A program made the translations under genes and the position numbers. Shown in pieces: positions 29,724 to 39,888 of a stretch of DNA of 64,000 nt (its first letter is position 1; every line of letters begins with the position of its first letter). Under the pieces are notes generated by a model. It was not told the origin of the DNA and made no database searches. It worked only from the letters and a program-made list of their open reading frames with translations. The DNA comes from Sulfurivermis fontis (GTDB taxonomy: Bacteria > Pseudomonadota > Gammaproteobacteria > Thiohalomonadales > Thiohalomonadaceae), in NCBI RefSeq assembly GCF_004001245.1, contig NZ_AP018724.1, positions 1 to 64,000 of the forward strand, in the 5' to 3' direction.

Positions 29724-31694
29724 ATGGCGAATCAACGCTTCGACCGACAAATGCAGGCCTATGGCCAGTGGAAAACCGCGCTGCTCGACGGTATCCAGCG
29801 CTATCAGCGCTGGTTGGACAGCAACAAGATGGGTGAGGCCGAGGACGAGCTGCGCATCTACGAAGTGCTGGAGGCTCTGCGCGCCGATCGGCTGACCATT
29901 GCCTTTGTGGCGGAGTTTGCCCGCGGCAAGACCGAACTCATCAACGCCATCTTCTTCTCCGAATACGATCGCCGTCTGCTGCCTTCCGAGGCCGGACGTA
30001 CCACCATGTGTCCCACCGAGCTGTTCTGGGACAACAGCGTCGACAAGGCCTATGTGCGTCTGCTGCCCATCGAGACGCGTCTTACCGATACACCGATCGC
30101 CGAATACAAGCTGGAGCCGGTGAACTGGACCCATATCGAACTGGATCTGACCTCGCCGGACAATATGGCGGAGGCCTTCCAGGAGATCGTCAAGGTCAAA
30201 CAGGTGCCGCTGGATGAGGCGCGCAAGCTGGGTCTGTACAGCGACGCCGATGCCCACATGCACATGAAGAACGGCAAGATGCCGGACAAGATCGACATCC
30301 CCATGTGGCGCCATGCCCTGATCAGTTTCCCCCACCCGCTGCTCAAGCAGGGACTGGTGATCCTCGACACCCCCGGCCTCAACGCCCTCGGCTCCGAGCC
30401 GGAACTGACCCTCAACATGCTGCCCAATGCCCAGGCGGTGGTATTCGTACTGGCGGCCGATACCGGTGTCACCAAGTCGGATCTGGAGATGTGGCAGCAC
30501 AATGTGAAGCCTTTGCGCAGTGGCCACAAGAAGGGCCTTTTCGTCGTCCTCAACAAGGTCGATACCCTGTGGGACGAACTGAAGACTCCTGAACACATTG
30601 CCAAGACGGTCGCCGACCAGTGTCAGCGTGCAGCGCAGACCTTGGGTATCGAAGCGGATCAGATCTATCCGGCTTCGGCGCAGAAGGGCCTGCTGGCCAA
30701 GATCCGCCACGACAAGGATCTGCTGGCGCGCAGCAATATCCTGGCACTGGAAAACATCCTCGCCGGCGAGGTGCTACCCTACAAGCAGAGTCTGGTGCGC
30801 GAGCACATTCTCACCAGTATCGGCAGCATGGTGAAGGAGTCGCATGACATCCTTGCCACCCGCCTCGCCTCGGCGCGCAAGCAGCTGGAAGAGTTGAAGG
30901 GGTTGTCGGGCAAGAACAACGAAGTCATCGAGCTGCTGATGAAGAAGACGCGCGATGAGCAGGTGGCCTACTACAAGAACGTGGAAAGCTTTCAGGCCAA
31001 CAAACGCATCATCCAGGAACAGTCCAAGAAACTGAGTGACACCATCAACCTGGCCTCGCTGGACCAACTGGTCGCCGAAACCCGCAAGGCGATGTCCGAC
31101 AGTTGGACCACCCACGGCCTCAAGACCGGCATGAAAACCTTTTTCGACGGTGTCAACGCCCGCCTGTCCGAAGTCTCGGACTTCGCCGATCAGCTCAATC
31201 GCCTGGTGATCACCATCTACCGCACCTTCCACCAGGAACACGGCATCGCCGAGATCAAGCCGGCGCTGTATTCGCTCACCAAGTACAAGCAGGAATTCCA
31301 GCAGCTGTATCAGGAGGCCGAGGCCTTCCGCACCAGTCCTTTGACGACGATGACCGAGCAGCACTACGTCATCAAGAAGTTCTTCATCTCCCTGGTCAGT
31401 CACGCACGCAACATCTTCTTCAAGGCGCAGCGCGATGCCGAGTCCTGGAGCAAGGCGGTGATGTCGCCTCTGGTCAAGCAGATCAAGGAGCACAAGGAGA
31501 CGATGGAGCAGCGCCTGGAGAACCTGCGCAAGATCAACGAGTCGCGCGACACCCTGCAGGCGCGCATCGAGGAGCTGGAAAAATCCAATGCCTCGCTGAT
31601 GAAGCAATATGCCGAGGTACGCGCCATCCTCAACACCATCAACCAGCCGCTGGAAGTGTTCGAAGACGTGGAACCGACGGCCAAGGCCAGTTGA
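29724..31694 (+). CDS. Dynamin-like large GTPase
   Basis: 656 aa dynamin-superfamily protein, presumably acting on membranes. The G1 loop is FVAEFARGKTEL (GKT 68-70): the first Gly of the usual G-x4-GK[ST] is Ala here, while GKT is kept. G3 is DTPGLNALG near 213 and G4 is LNKVD near 275. The rest (about 360-640) is helical and coiled-coil rich, ending in a long heptad-like segment (LRKINESRDTLQARIEELEK). There is no clear transmembrane helix. It stands alone; the partner, if any, is not obvious. Confidence 0.85.
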   Translation: MANQRFDRQMQAYGQWKTALLDGIQRYQRWLDSNKMGEAEDELRIYEVLEALRADRLTIAFVAEFARGKTELINAIFFSEYDRRLLPSEAGRTTMCPTELFWDNSVDKAYVRLLPIETRLTDTPIAEYKLEPVNWTHIELDLTSPDNMAEAFQEIVKVKQVPLDEARKLGLYSDADAHMHMKNGKMPDKIDIPMWRHALISFPHPLLKQGLVILDTPGLNALGSEPELTLNMLPNAQAVVFVLAADTGVTKSDLEMWQHNVKPLRSGHKKGLFVVLNKVDTLWDELKTPEHIAKTVADQCQRAAQTLGIEADQIYPASAQKGLLAKIRHDKDLLARSNILALENILAGEVLPYKQSLVREHILTSIGSMVKESHDILATRLASARKQLEELKGLSGKNNEVIELLMKKTRDEQVAYYKNVESFQANKRIIQEQSKKLSDTINLASLDQLVAETRKAMSDSWTTHGLKTGMKTFFDGVNARLSEVSDFADQLNRLVITIYRTFHQEHGIAEIKPALYSLTKYKQEFQQLYQEAEAFRTSPLTTMTEQHYVIKKFFISLVSHARNIFFKAQRDAESWSKAVMSPLVKQIKEHKETMEQRLENLRKINESRDTLQARIEELEKSNASLMKQYAEVRAILNTINQPLEVFEDVEPTAKAS

Positions 31695-31729
31695 CTATCC
31701 CCGTCTGCACCAGGGTAGGGTGCGGACCT

Positions 31730-32416
31730 TCAGAGCAGGGCGGCCTCTGTCAGCATGTAGAGGCCGAAGCCCAGCACCACCACGCCGGCCGTCCGGCGCA
31801 CCCACAACAGGCGCAGCCACGCCGCCAGCTTGCCGGCCACCAGGCCCATGGTGAGCAGGTTGGGCAACGTGCCGATACCGAACGCCAGCATCAGCAGGGC
31901 GCCGTCCAGCGGGCTGCCGGATGAGATGGACCAGATCAGGGTGCTGTAGACCAGACCGCAGGGCAGCCAGCCCCATACCAGGCCGAGGGCCAGGGCGTTC
32001 AGGGGCGAGCGTACCGGGATGAAGCGGCGTCCGATGGGTTCGAGAAAGCGCCACACCCGATGGCCGAGGCGTTCGACCCGGGCCAGGCCAAACCACCAGC
32101 CGCCCAGATACAGCCCCATTGCCACCAGGAACAGGCCGGCCAGCACCAGCATGCCGACGCGTATTTCATGCAGGGCGCCCATGTTGGCGGCCAGCATGCC
32201 GAGGCCCCCCATCAGGGCGCCGGCGAAGGCATAGCTGAGGAGCCGCCCGCCGTTGTAGCCGAACAGGTAAGGAAGGAACTGCATGGGCCGGCCGCGCACC
32301 GCCTCGGGCAGACCGAAGGACAGGGCGCCGACGATGCCGCCGCACATGCCGACGCAATGTACGCCACCGAACAGGCCCACAAAGAGGGCGGCGATATAGG
32401 AAATCTCGGCATGCAT
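31730..32416 (-). CDS. Sulfite exporter TauE/SafE-like (DsbD_2-type) membrane protein
   Basis: 228 aa polytopic membrane protein with about six helices. The first helix has HCVGMCGG (C21 and C25), repeated in spirit by WLPCGLVYS in the second half, as in proteins linked to copper handling and cytochrome oxidase biogenesis. No cco genes are visible nearby. It is divergent from the MFS gene at 32486 and convergent with the dynamin-like gene. Substrate unknown. Confidence 0.8.
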   Translation of the reverse strand: MHAEISYIAALFVGLFGGVHCVGMCGGIVGALSFGLPEAVRGRPMQFLPYLFGYNGGRLLSYAFAGALMGGLGMLAANMGALHEIRVGMLVLAGLFLVAMGLYLGGWWFGLARVERLGHRVWRFLEPIGRRFIPVRSPLNALALGLVWGWLPCGLVYSTLIWSISSGSPLDGALLMLAFGIGTLPNLLTMGLVAGKLAAWLRLLWVRRTAGVVVLGFGLYMLTEAALL

Positions 32417-32485
32417 GGGCAGGTATCCGGCAACGGTGGGGTGTGGCGTGTATCATAGCCGCTTCGCCATCCTTGCCCCAACACC

Positions 32486-33958
32486 ATGCCCGCGGAAAAC
32501 AGATCCTCCGTCCTGAAATCCAAGCTGTTCTGGGTGGGCATTCTCTATTTTGCCGAAGGTTTTCCCCTCGGCATGTTCTTCGATGTATTTCCGGTGCATT
32601 TCCGGCAGCAGGGCGTGAACCTGTCCGAGATAGGTTTTCTCAGCCTGCTCGGCCTGGCGTGGACCCTGAAGTTTCTCTGGGCGCCGGCGGTGGATCACTA
32701 CCGGCATCATCGGCGCTGGATGGGTATCGTCGATCTGGGCATGGGCGCCGTCATGCTGGCGCTGGCGATTCATGCCGGCTTCGGGCCCTGGACCTGGGTC
32801 GCCATTGGCGTGTTCACCCTGCTTTCCGCCACCAACGATATCGCCATCGACGGCTACACCATCGAGTTGCTGGACAAACGTGAATTGGGACTGGCCAACG
32901 GCCTGCGCATCGGTTTTTACCGTGTCGGCATGCTGACCGCCGGTTTCGTGCTGATCCTGAGCGACTACCTCGGCTGGGCCGGAACCTATCTCGCGGCCGC
33001 CCTGCTGTTCTTTCTCCTGGCCTTCGTCTGCCAGCGCGCGCCGCAGGAGCGCGCGCCCGGGCGGGTGCATGGTCTCACCCTGCGCGCAGAACTGCGTGGC
33101 CTGCTGGTCCATCCCCTGCCCTTCGGCGGGGTGTTGTTGTTCCTGCTGGGCACACTGTGGCTGGTCAATCGCGCTACGCACTGGTCGCAAGACCATGAGC
33201 AATTCTGGTTTTATGCCGGCACCGTGGCTGGGCTGGCCTGGCTTGTCAGCGTGCTGCGGCATCGCCGCAACGGCGACGCCCGCGCACTCACCGAAGGCCC
33301 GATGTTCGGCACCCTGCTGTCGATGCTGACACGGCCCTACATGTTGCCGGTCATCGGTTTCATCCTGATCTTCAAGCTGGGTGATGCCGCCATGGGGTTC
33401 ATGGTCAAGCCGTTCTGGGTGGATGCAGGCTTTTCCGCCAGCCAGATCGGCCTGGTATCGGTCAACCTGGGGCTGGTGTTGTCCATTGCCGGCGGCGTCG
33501 CCGGCGGTTGGTATACCGATCGGGTCGGCATCTTGCGCGCCCTGTGGGTGCTGGGGCTGATGCAAATCGTTTCCAATCTGGGCTACGTCTGGGCGGCGGC
33601 CGTGCTGCCTCTGGGTGTCGACCAGGCCCTGATCCCGCTGCAGCATCAGGTGCTGATGTATGCCGCCAGCGGCCTGGAGTCCTTCACCGGCGGGCTGGGT
33701 ACCGCCGCCTTCCTCGCCTTTCTGATGGCCATCGTCGATCAGCGTCACTCCGCTACCGAATATGCCCTGCTGTCATCGGTGTTTGCCCTCAGCCGGTCGC
33801 TGGCGGGCTGGGCCGGTGGCTTTGGCGCCGAGGCCATGGGGTATGCCGACTATTTCCTGCTTACGGTATTCCTGGGCTTCCCCGCCTTCCTGCTGCTGCC
33901 CTGGGTGGCGCGCATGCTCGTCCAGGCAACGGGGAAAAATTGCGATAACACAAATTAG
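32486..33958 (+). CDS. MFS transporter, AmpG-like
   Basis: 490 aa major facilitator with about 12-14 helices; N-terminus FWVGILYFAEGFPLGMFFDVFP and DIAIDGYTIELL resemble AmpG/PAT-type permeases (muropeptide or acetyl-CoA-related uptake). Family membership is clear; the substrate is inferred only by resemblance. The ATG at 32486 follows a short divergent promoter region. Confidence 0.8.
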   Translation: MPAENRSSVLKSKLFWVGILYFAEGFPLGMFFDVFPVHFRQQGVNLSEIGFLSLLGLAWTLKFLWAPAVDHYRHHRRWMGIVDLGMGAVMLALAIHAGFGPWTWVAIGVFTLLSATNDIAIDGYTIELLDKRELGLANGLRIGFYRVGMLTAGFVLILSDYLGWAGTYLAAALLFFLLAFVCQRAPQERAPGRVHGLTLRAELRGLLVHPLPFGGVLLFLLGTLWLVNRATHWSQDHEQFWFYAGTVAGLAWLVSVLRHRRNGDARALTEGPMFGTLLSMLTRPYMLPVIGFILIFKLGDAAMGFMVKPFWVDAGFSASQIGLVSVNLGLVLSIAGGVAGGWYTDRVGILRALWVLGLMQIVSNLGYVWAAAVLPLGVDQALIPLQHQVLMYAASGLESFTGGLGTAAFLAFLMAIVDQRHSATEYALLSSVFALSRSLAGWAGGFGAEAMGYADYFLLTVFLGFPAFLLLPWVARMLVQATGKNCDNTN

Positions 33959-34046
33959 CCCCTGTTTATAGCATTTTCGCGCGTTTTGGCTGGCGTTCGC
34001 CCCGGAGCAGGCTAATATCTGGATCGGTAACCGTGAGGAGCTGACC

Positions 34047-34676
34047 ATGCCCATCCTGACCGCCGGTCGCTACTGCCTGCAGCATCCCACCCAAGCCCTG
34101 CGCGCTTACGGCGCCGGGATATTCTTTGCCGCCCTGGTGCAGCAGAAGGCCAGCCTGCTGCAACTGCTCACCGGACATTTCGCCACCCATGGCTATCCCA
34201 TGCCGGGTGAGTTGGGACGCGCCTACCGTCTGGCGGCGTTGCTGGAAGCGCGCATGGCACGCTTCTATGCCGCCCTCGCCGAGCGGTTTGCCGACGTGCC
34301 CGAGGCGGCCGCCCTGTTCCGGGAGCTGAGCGAGGAGGAGGAAGAGCACGGGCGCCTGATGCAGTTGTGCCGCTATACGGTCATGCTCAGCCCGGCCATC
34401 CATTTCGTGCCGCGCCTGCAGGACGCGGATATCAAGGTTTTGCTGCATCGCCTGCGCCACTTGCGGGCCGGGGTTAATGAACTATCGTTGGATCAGGCAC
34501 TGTCCCTGACGGTGGAACTGGAGCGCAGCGAGATCAACACCATCTTCGCCATGTTGCTGCAGCAGGCGCAGGGTGAAGCTGTCGCGCCGTTTGCCGAGGC
34601 CCTGTACCGTGCCGGTGAGCACGCCACCTCGGTGCCACGGCGCATTGCGCAACTGCGCCAGCGCGCTGCCGTCTGA
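34047..34676 (+). CDS. Ferritin-like diiron domain protein (rubrerythrin-like)
   Basis: 209 aa four-helix protein. Candidate metal ligands: Glu67 in LLEARMARFY, the ExxH of SEEEEEHGRL (His101), and Glu residues in TVELERSEINTIF in the second helix pair. It has no rubredoxin domain and no signal peptide. A role in peroxide or iron handling is inferred. It stands alone, ended by a strong hairpin. Confidence 0.7.
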   Translation: MPILTAGRYCLQHPTQALRAYGAGIFFAALVQQKASLLQLLTGHFATHGYPMPGELGRAYRLAALLEARMARFYAALAERFADVPEAAALFRELSEEEEEHGRLMQLCRYTVMLSPAIHFVPRLQDADIKVLLHRLRHLRAGVNELSLDQALSLTVELERSEINTIFAMLLQQAQGEAVAPFAEALYRAGEHATSVPRRIAQLRQRAAV

Positions 34677-34727
34677 ACCGTTGACTACGTCCCCTGCGGA
34701 CGTCTCGTGAAGGCCCCTCAGGCCTTC

Positions 34728-34762
34728 CAGCCCCCGCCCGCCGGCCAGCGGCGCGGGGGCTG
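34728..34762. terminator. Bidirectional terminator
   Basis: Arms CAGCCCCCGC (34728-34737) and GCGGGGGCTG (34753-34762) flank a 15-nt loop and are followed by ATTATTTTC. It lies between the convergent ferritin-like gene and xthA. Confidence 0.75.
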
Positions 34763-34777
34763 ATTATTTTCGGGGCG

Positions 34778-35557
34778 TCAGAATGCGAGGTCGTAATCGA
34801 TGGTCAGCGGCGCATGGTCGGAAAAGCGCTGTGCCTTGTAGATGGCGGCGGCCTGCACCTTGTCGCGCAGCCCCGGCGTGATCACCTGATAGTCGATGCG
34901 CCAGCCGACGTTCTTGGCCCAGGCCTGGCCGCGGTTGGACCACCAGGTATATTGCTCCGGGCGTGGGTCGACCACGCGGAAGGCATCGACGTAATCCCAC
35001 GGCCCGAACAGCTGATCCAGCCAGGCGCGTTCTTCCGGCAGGCAGCCGGAGTTCTTCTGGTTGCCCTTCCAGTTCTTGATGTCGATCTCCTTGTGCACGA
35101 TGTTGAAGTCGCCGCAGATGATCCATTCGCGCGGTTCCTGCCGCATCTGCTGCAGGCGCTTCCCGAAGCGTTCGAGAAAGCTGAACTTTACTTGCTGCCG
35201 TTCCTCGCCCGATGAGCCGGAGGGCAGATAAAGGGAAACGATGCTCAGGGGGCCGAAGTCGGCCTGGATGTAGCGGCCTTCGGCATCCATGTCCTCGAAG
35301 CCGTCTCCCAGGGCGGTAATCACCCGGTCCGGTTCGCGCCGGCTGTAGATGGCCACACCGCTGTAGCCCTTCTTCTCGGCATCGACGAAGAAGGCGTGGT
35401 AGCCCACCGGATAATGGGCCGCCACGTCGAGCTGGTGTTCCTGCGCCTTGGTTTCCTGTACGCAGACCACATCGGGCTGCTGTGCCGTCATCCATTCGAA
35501 GAAGCCCTTGCTGCTGGCGGAGCGGATGCCGTTCAGGTTGGCGGTGATGATGCGCAT
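34778..35557 (-). CDS. xthA: Exodeoxyribonuclease III
   Basis: AP endonuclease and 3'-5' exonuclease of base-excision repair, EEP fold. 259 aa from [18 protein letters not shown]; motifs [10 protein letters not shown] (metal Glu), [21 protein letters not shown] (active-site Asp/Asn), WRIDYQVIT and the C-terminal [11 protein letters not shown] (catalytic His). It is divergent from pyrE with 94 bp between. Confidence 0.96.
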   Translation of the reverse strand: MRIITANLNGIRSASSKGFFEWMTAQQPDVVCVQETKAQEHQLDVAAHYPVGYHAFFVDAEKKGYSGVAIYSRREPDRVITALGDGFEDMDAEGRYIQADFGPLSIVSLYLPSGSSGEERQQVKFSFLERFGKRLQQMRQEPREWIICGDFNIVHKEIDIKNWKGNQKNSGCLPEERAWLDQLFGPWDYVDAFRVVDPRPEQYTWWSNRGQAWAKNVGWRIDYQVITPGLRDKVQAAAIYKAQRFSDHAPLTIDYDLAF

Positions 35558-35651
35558 GGTGTTTCTCGGCAAAAAACAGGGGGGGGTGAGCATAACCCGA
35601 AGCGGCCGGGTTACGGTAAAATACGCGCCCCCACTCCTTCCGGTGAGCGTC

Positions 35652-36296
35652 ATGCAGGATTACAAGCGCGAATTCATTCAGTTTGCCATCGACAACCAGG
35701 TGCTGCGCTTCGGCCAGTTCACCCTCAAGTCCGGCCGCATCAGCCCCTATTTCTTCAACGCCGGCCTGTTCAATACCGGCGCCCAGCTGGCCCGCCTCGG
35801 CCGCTATTACGCCGCAGCGATCCAGGATTCCGGCATCGCCTTCGACACCCTGTTCGGCCCCGCCTACAAGGGCATCCCGCTGGCCAGCGCCGCCGCCATC
35901 GCCCTGGCCGAACACCACGATCGCAACGTGCCCTGGTGCTTCAACCGCAAGGAGGCCAAGGACCACGGCGAGGGTGGCAACATCGTCGGTGCACCGCTCC
36001 AGGGCCGCATCCTGATCATCGACGACGTGATCACCGCCGGCACCGCCATCCGCGAGTCCATGGAGATCATCGACAAGGCCGGCGCCCGGGCCGCCGGCGT
36101 GGTCATCGCCCTGGACCGCCAGGAGCGCGGCAAGGGCGAGCTGTCGGCCATCCAGGAGGTGGAGCAGAACTTCGGCATGCAGGTGGTGAGCATCATCACC
36201 CTGGCCGACCTGATGCAGTTCCTGGAAGGCGATGCGACCCTCGGCCAGCATCTCGATGCGGTGCGTGCCTATCGCGCCGAATACGGCGTGAAGTAA
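35652..36296 (+). CDS. pyrE: Orotate phosphoribosyltransferase
   Basis: Pyrimidine synthesis: orotate plus PRPP gives OMP. 214 aa from [57 protein letters not shown] (catalytic loop) and PRPP motif [17 protein letters not shown] YkgJ-type gene starts 4 bp after its stop. Confidence 0.97.
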   Translation: MQDYKREFIQFAIDNQVLRFGQFTLKSGRISPYFFNAGLFNTGAQLARLGRYYAAAIQDSGIAFDTLFGPAYKGIPLASAAAIALAEHHDRNVPWCFNRKEAKDHGEGGNIVGAPLQGRILIIDDVITAGTAIRESMEIIDKAGARAAGVVIALDRQERGKGELSAIQEVEQNFGMQVVSIITLADLMQFLEGDATLGQHLDAVRAYRAEYGVK

Positions 36297-36299
36297 GAC

Positions 36300-36551
36300 G
36301 TGGACTGTCGTCCCGGCTGCGGTGCCTGCTGCATCGCACCGTCCATCTCCTCGCCTATCCCCGGCATGCCCGGCGGCAAGCCCGCCGGGGTGCGCTGCAT
36401 CCAGCTCGATGATCACAACCGCTGCCGCCTGTTCGGCTCGCCCCTGCGGCCCGCCGTGTGCGGCGGCTTTCCTCCCCGTCCCGACAGCTGCGGCACCAGC
36501 AACGACGCGGCGTTGCGCCTGCTCGGCGAACTGGAACGGCTCACGGCCTGA
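36300..36551 (+). CDS. YkgJ family cysteine cluster protein
   Basis: 83 aa with the metal-binding cysteine pattern [32 protein letters not shown] and SCG, typical of the zinc/iron chelatase YkgJ family. The start is GTG at 36300, 3 bp past the pyrE stop, so it is coupled to pyrE. Function unknown. Confidence 0.88.
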   Translation: MDCRPGCGACCIAPSISSPIPGMPGGKPAGVRCIQLDDHNRCRLFGSPLRPAVCGGFPPRPDSCGTSNDAALRLLGELERLTA

Positions 36552-36580
36552 ATCGGCCTTGTAGCTGCCTGATTTGCGTC

Positions 36581-36608
36581 CATTCGCGTTCATTTGCGGA
36601 CGCGAATG
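36581..36608. repeat. GCGAAT/CGCAAAT hairpin repeat
   Basis: CATTCGCGT (36581-36589) and ACGCGAATG (36600-36608) form a 9-bp stem followed by GTTTTCTG. The wider sequence (TTTGCGTCCATTCGCG, CATTTGCGG) resembles the inverted arms at 50610-50733. It may serve as the pyrE-ykgJ terminator. Confidence 0.55.
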
Positions 36609-36620
36609 GTTTTCTGACGT

Positions 36621-36833
36621 TTAAGGAAGCTCTGAATAAGTTCAGAGCTTCCGCGGCACAGGGATGTGCCGCCATTTTTCAACGACGATAAGTCGTTGAA
36701 AAATGAAGCCGAGCGAAAATCACACTTTTCGCTTGGCGTGGTTTTGTCCACGGATGGACTTATGTCGCGCAGCCCAGGGAGGGGCGGGAGCGACCTGAGA
36801 AGTCCAGGATGGACTTATTCAGACCTTCCTTAA
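36621..36833. repeat. MITE-like element with 21-bp terminal inverted repeats
   Basis: A 213-bp non-coding element. Left end TTAAGGAAGCTCTGAATAAG (36621-36640) and right end CTTATTCAGACCTTCCTTAA (36814-36833) are inverted repeats with one mismatch; including one more base pair each arm is 21 bp. Inside are an 11-bp hairpin next to the left end and a 14-bp hairpin (36673-36686 with 36692-36705). A second copy begins at 63959. The right end TTAA contains the stop codon of the TSUP gene. No transposase is present, so it would depend on one elsewhere. Confidence 0.8.
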
Positions 36834-37597
36834 CCGATCAGCAGCTTCCCCCCCACCAGCACGGTCACCACCTCGAAGGCGCGCTTGATCCAGCGGTTGC
36901 CCTTGGCGATGGCCAGATGGGCGCCCAGATAACCACCCAGCAGCGAACCGAGCAGCAGCGCCGGCAGCCAGTCCCAGCGCACCTCGCCGAGGGTGCCGAG
37001 CACGGCGGCACCAGTGCCGTTCCAGAACAGGCCGACCAGCACCAGCGTGTAGGCCACGGCGCGCTGGTAGTCGAGGCCGAACCAGCGCACCAGCCACAGC
37101 GTCACGAACAGACCGGTGCCGGAGGTGAGCGAGCCGTTGATCACGCCGATGGCGAACAGGCCCAGACCGCCCAGCCAGAGCCCCGTGCCGCTGCGGTGTT
37201 GCGGCGCATATTCCTGCCCCAGTTGCCCTTTGTGGGCGGAATACACGCCCAGGCCGATGGTCAGCAGCCCGAGGGCGATCTCGGCGCCGCGTCCCGGCAC
37301 GTGCAGGATCAGGCTGGCGCCGATGGCCACGCCGGGCAGGCCGCAGGCGAGGATGAACAGCACGAAGCGCCGTTCCAGATGCGAGCTTTTCAGGTGGCGC
37401 ACCGTGGCGCCCACGCCCAGCGCCACGCTGGCAATCTTGTGGGTGGCCAGGGCAATGGCGAAGGGCAGGCCGAGAAAGATCAGCACCGGCAGCTGCAGCA
37501 GTCCCGCGCCGCCGCCGGCAAAGGCGGAGAAGGCGTTGGCGATGAGGGAAACGGCAAACAGCAGCAGATGTTGTGGCAGATCCACGATGGAGTTCAA
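36830..37597 (-). CDS. TSUP/TauE-SafE family anion permease
   Basis: 255 aa membrane protein with about eight helices and the two TSUP repeats (FSAFAGGGAGLLQLP and GVINGSLTSGTGLFVT), the family exporting sulfite, sulfoacetate or similar organosulfur anions. Substrate not known. The TAA stop (36830-36832 on the minus strand) is made by the end of the MITE-like element, so the original C-terminus might differ slightly. Confidence 0.85.
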   Translation of the reverse strand: MNSIVDLPQHLLLFAVSLIANAFSAFAGGGAGLLQLPVLIFLGLPFAIALATHKIASVALGVGATVRHLKSSHLERRFVLFILACGLPGVAIGASLILHVPGRGAEIALGLLTIGLGVYSAHKGQLGQEYAPQHRSGTGLWLGGLGLFAIGVINGSLTSGTGLFVTLWLVRWFGLDYQRAVAYTLVLVGLFWNGTGAAVLGTLGEVRWDWLPALLLGSLLGGYLGAHLAIAKGNRWIKRAFEVVTVLVGGKLLIG

Positions 37598-37665
37598 CTG
37601 ACGCTAGGGTGAGTGGCAGTATACTGTAGCCATTGCCATCCGCGACCCGTGGGAGATTGTCTGTC

Positions 37666-38307
37666 ATGAGTATCCAGTTTTTGCGCCTGCCGACGCTGTT
37701 CATTGCCCTGAGCCTGGCGCTGCCGGGCAGCGCCTTTGCCGCCATCAAGTGCTGGACCAACAAGGAAGGGGTACGCGAGTGCGGCAACGTGGTGCCGCCG
37801 GAATATGCCCAGAAGGAAACCCGCACCCTCAACGAACGCGGCATTACCGTCGAGGTGAAGGAGCGCGCCAAGACGGCGGAGGAGCTGGAGCAGGAACGCC
37901 TTGCCAAGGAGGCGGAGGAGGCGCGTGCGCGGGAGGAGAAAAGGCGCCAGGAGGAGCAGGCGGCTTACGATCGCATGCTGTTGTCCACCTTCACCACCGA
38001 GGCGGATGTGCTGGCCTCGCGTGATCGCGCCACCGGTTCCATCGATGCCACCATCGAGATCTCCGGTGCCACCATCACACAGTTGACCCGCAAGCTGGAT
38101 GACCTGAAAAAGCGTGCGGCAGGGCTGGAACGCGCCGGCAATCCGCTGCCTGCCGATCTGAAGGAGGACATGGCCTCGCTGGAGCGGCAGATCGCGGACA
38201 AGCACGAATACATCGACAACAAGAAGCAGGAAAAGGCGCGGATACTGGAGAAGTACGAAGCCGACCTGCGGCGCTACCGCGAACTGAAAGGCATCAAGCC
38301 GCAGTAA
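37666..38307 (+). CDS. Secreted coiled-coil protein with DUF4124-like N-terminus
   Basis: 213 aa. Signal peptide (LPTLFIALSLALPGSAFA), then a DUF4124-like start (AIKCWTNKEGVRECGNVVPP), then a long charged coiled coil (ELEQERLAKEAEEARAREEK, and again about 140-205). Function unknown; probably periplasmic. ATG at 37666 after GGGAGATTG. Confidence 0.75.
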   Translation: MSIQFLRLPTLFIALSLALPGSAFAAIKCWTNKEGVRECGNVVPPEYAQKETRTLNERGITVEVKERAKTAEELEQERLAKEAEEARAREEKRRQEEQAAYDRMLLSTFTTEADVLASRDRATGSIDATIEISGATITQLTRKLDDLKKRAAGLERAGNPLPADLKEDMASLERQIADKHEYIDNKKQEKARILEKYEADLRRYRELKGIKPQ

Positions 38308-38332
38308 GGGATATCAATCCCCGGCTCGCCGG

Positions 38333-38917
38333 TCAGAACAGGCCGCGCGCCAGCAGCGGCCACTGCTGTTCCCACATCTCCACCGGCGAGCGCTTGAAGC
38401 CGCTGCGCACGAACTGCGCCATGCGGCCGTGGGCTGCCGCGACCAGCAGCCCGGCCATTGCCGCTACCGGCGCACCGGCAGGCAGGCGTCCGGCCAGTTC
38501 CCCTTCGCGCAATACCTGCTTGAACTGCGTTTCGATGCGGTCGTAGAACTGACCGACACGCACCCGCAGGCGTTCCGTTTCACCCACCAGGGCGTCACCC
38601 ACCAGGATGCGGGTAATGCCGGGATTGCGCGCGGAAAAGCCAAGCAGCACCGCCATGATCTTTTCGCAGCGCGCCACAACGTCTTTCTCATCGGCCAGGA
38701 TGCGGTTGATGAGGCCGAACACCGTGTCCTCCAGAAACTCGATCAGGCCCTCGAACATCTTGGCCTTGCTGGGGAAGTGACGATACAGCGCCGCTTCCGA
38801 CACGCCGACGGCACGGGCCAGGCTGGCGGTGGTGATGCGCTCGCCGGGGCTGGTTTCCAGCTCGTGAGCCAGCGCCTCGAGGATCTGCTGGCGGCGCGAG
38901 GGTTTGTCGTTGCTCAT
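38333..38917 (-). CDS. slmA: Nucleoid occlusion factor SlmA
   Basis: TetR-fold protein that binds SBS sites and blocks FtsZ assembly over the nucleoid. 194 aa: RRQQILEALAHELE, HTH ITTASLARAVGVSEAALYRH, FPSKAKMFEGLIEF. It is 2 bp downstream of argB on the same strand. The dut/coaBC/slmA neighbourhood matches E. coli and relatives. Confidence 0.93.
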   Translation of the reverse strand: MSNDKPSRRQQILEALAHELETSPGERITTASLARAVGVSEAALYRHFPSKAKMFEGLIEFLEDTVFGLINRILADEKDVVARCEKIMAVLLGFSARNPGITRILVGDALVGETERLRVRVGQFYDRIETQFKQVLREGELAGRLPAGAPVAAMAGLLVAAAHGRMAQFVRSGFKRSPVEMWEQQWPLLARGLF

Positions 38918-38919
38918 GA

Positions 38920-39888
<969 letters not shown>

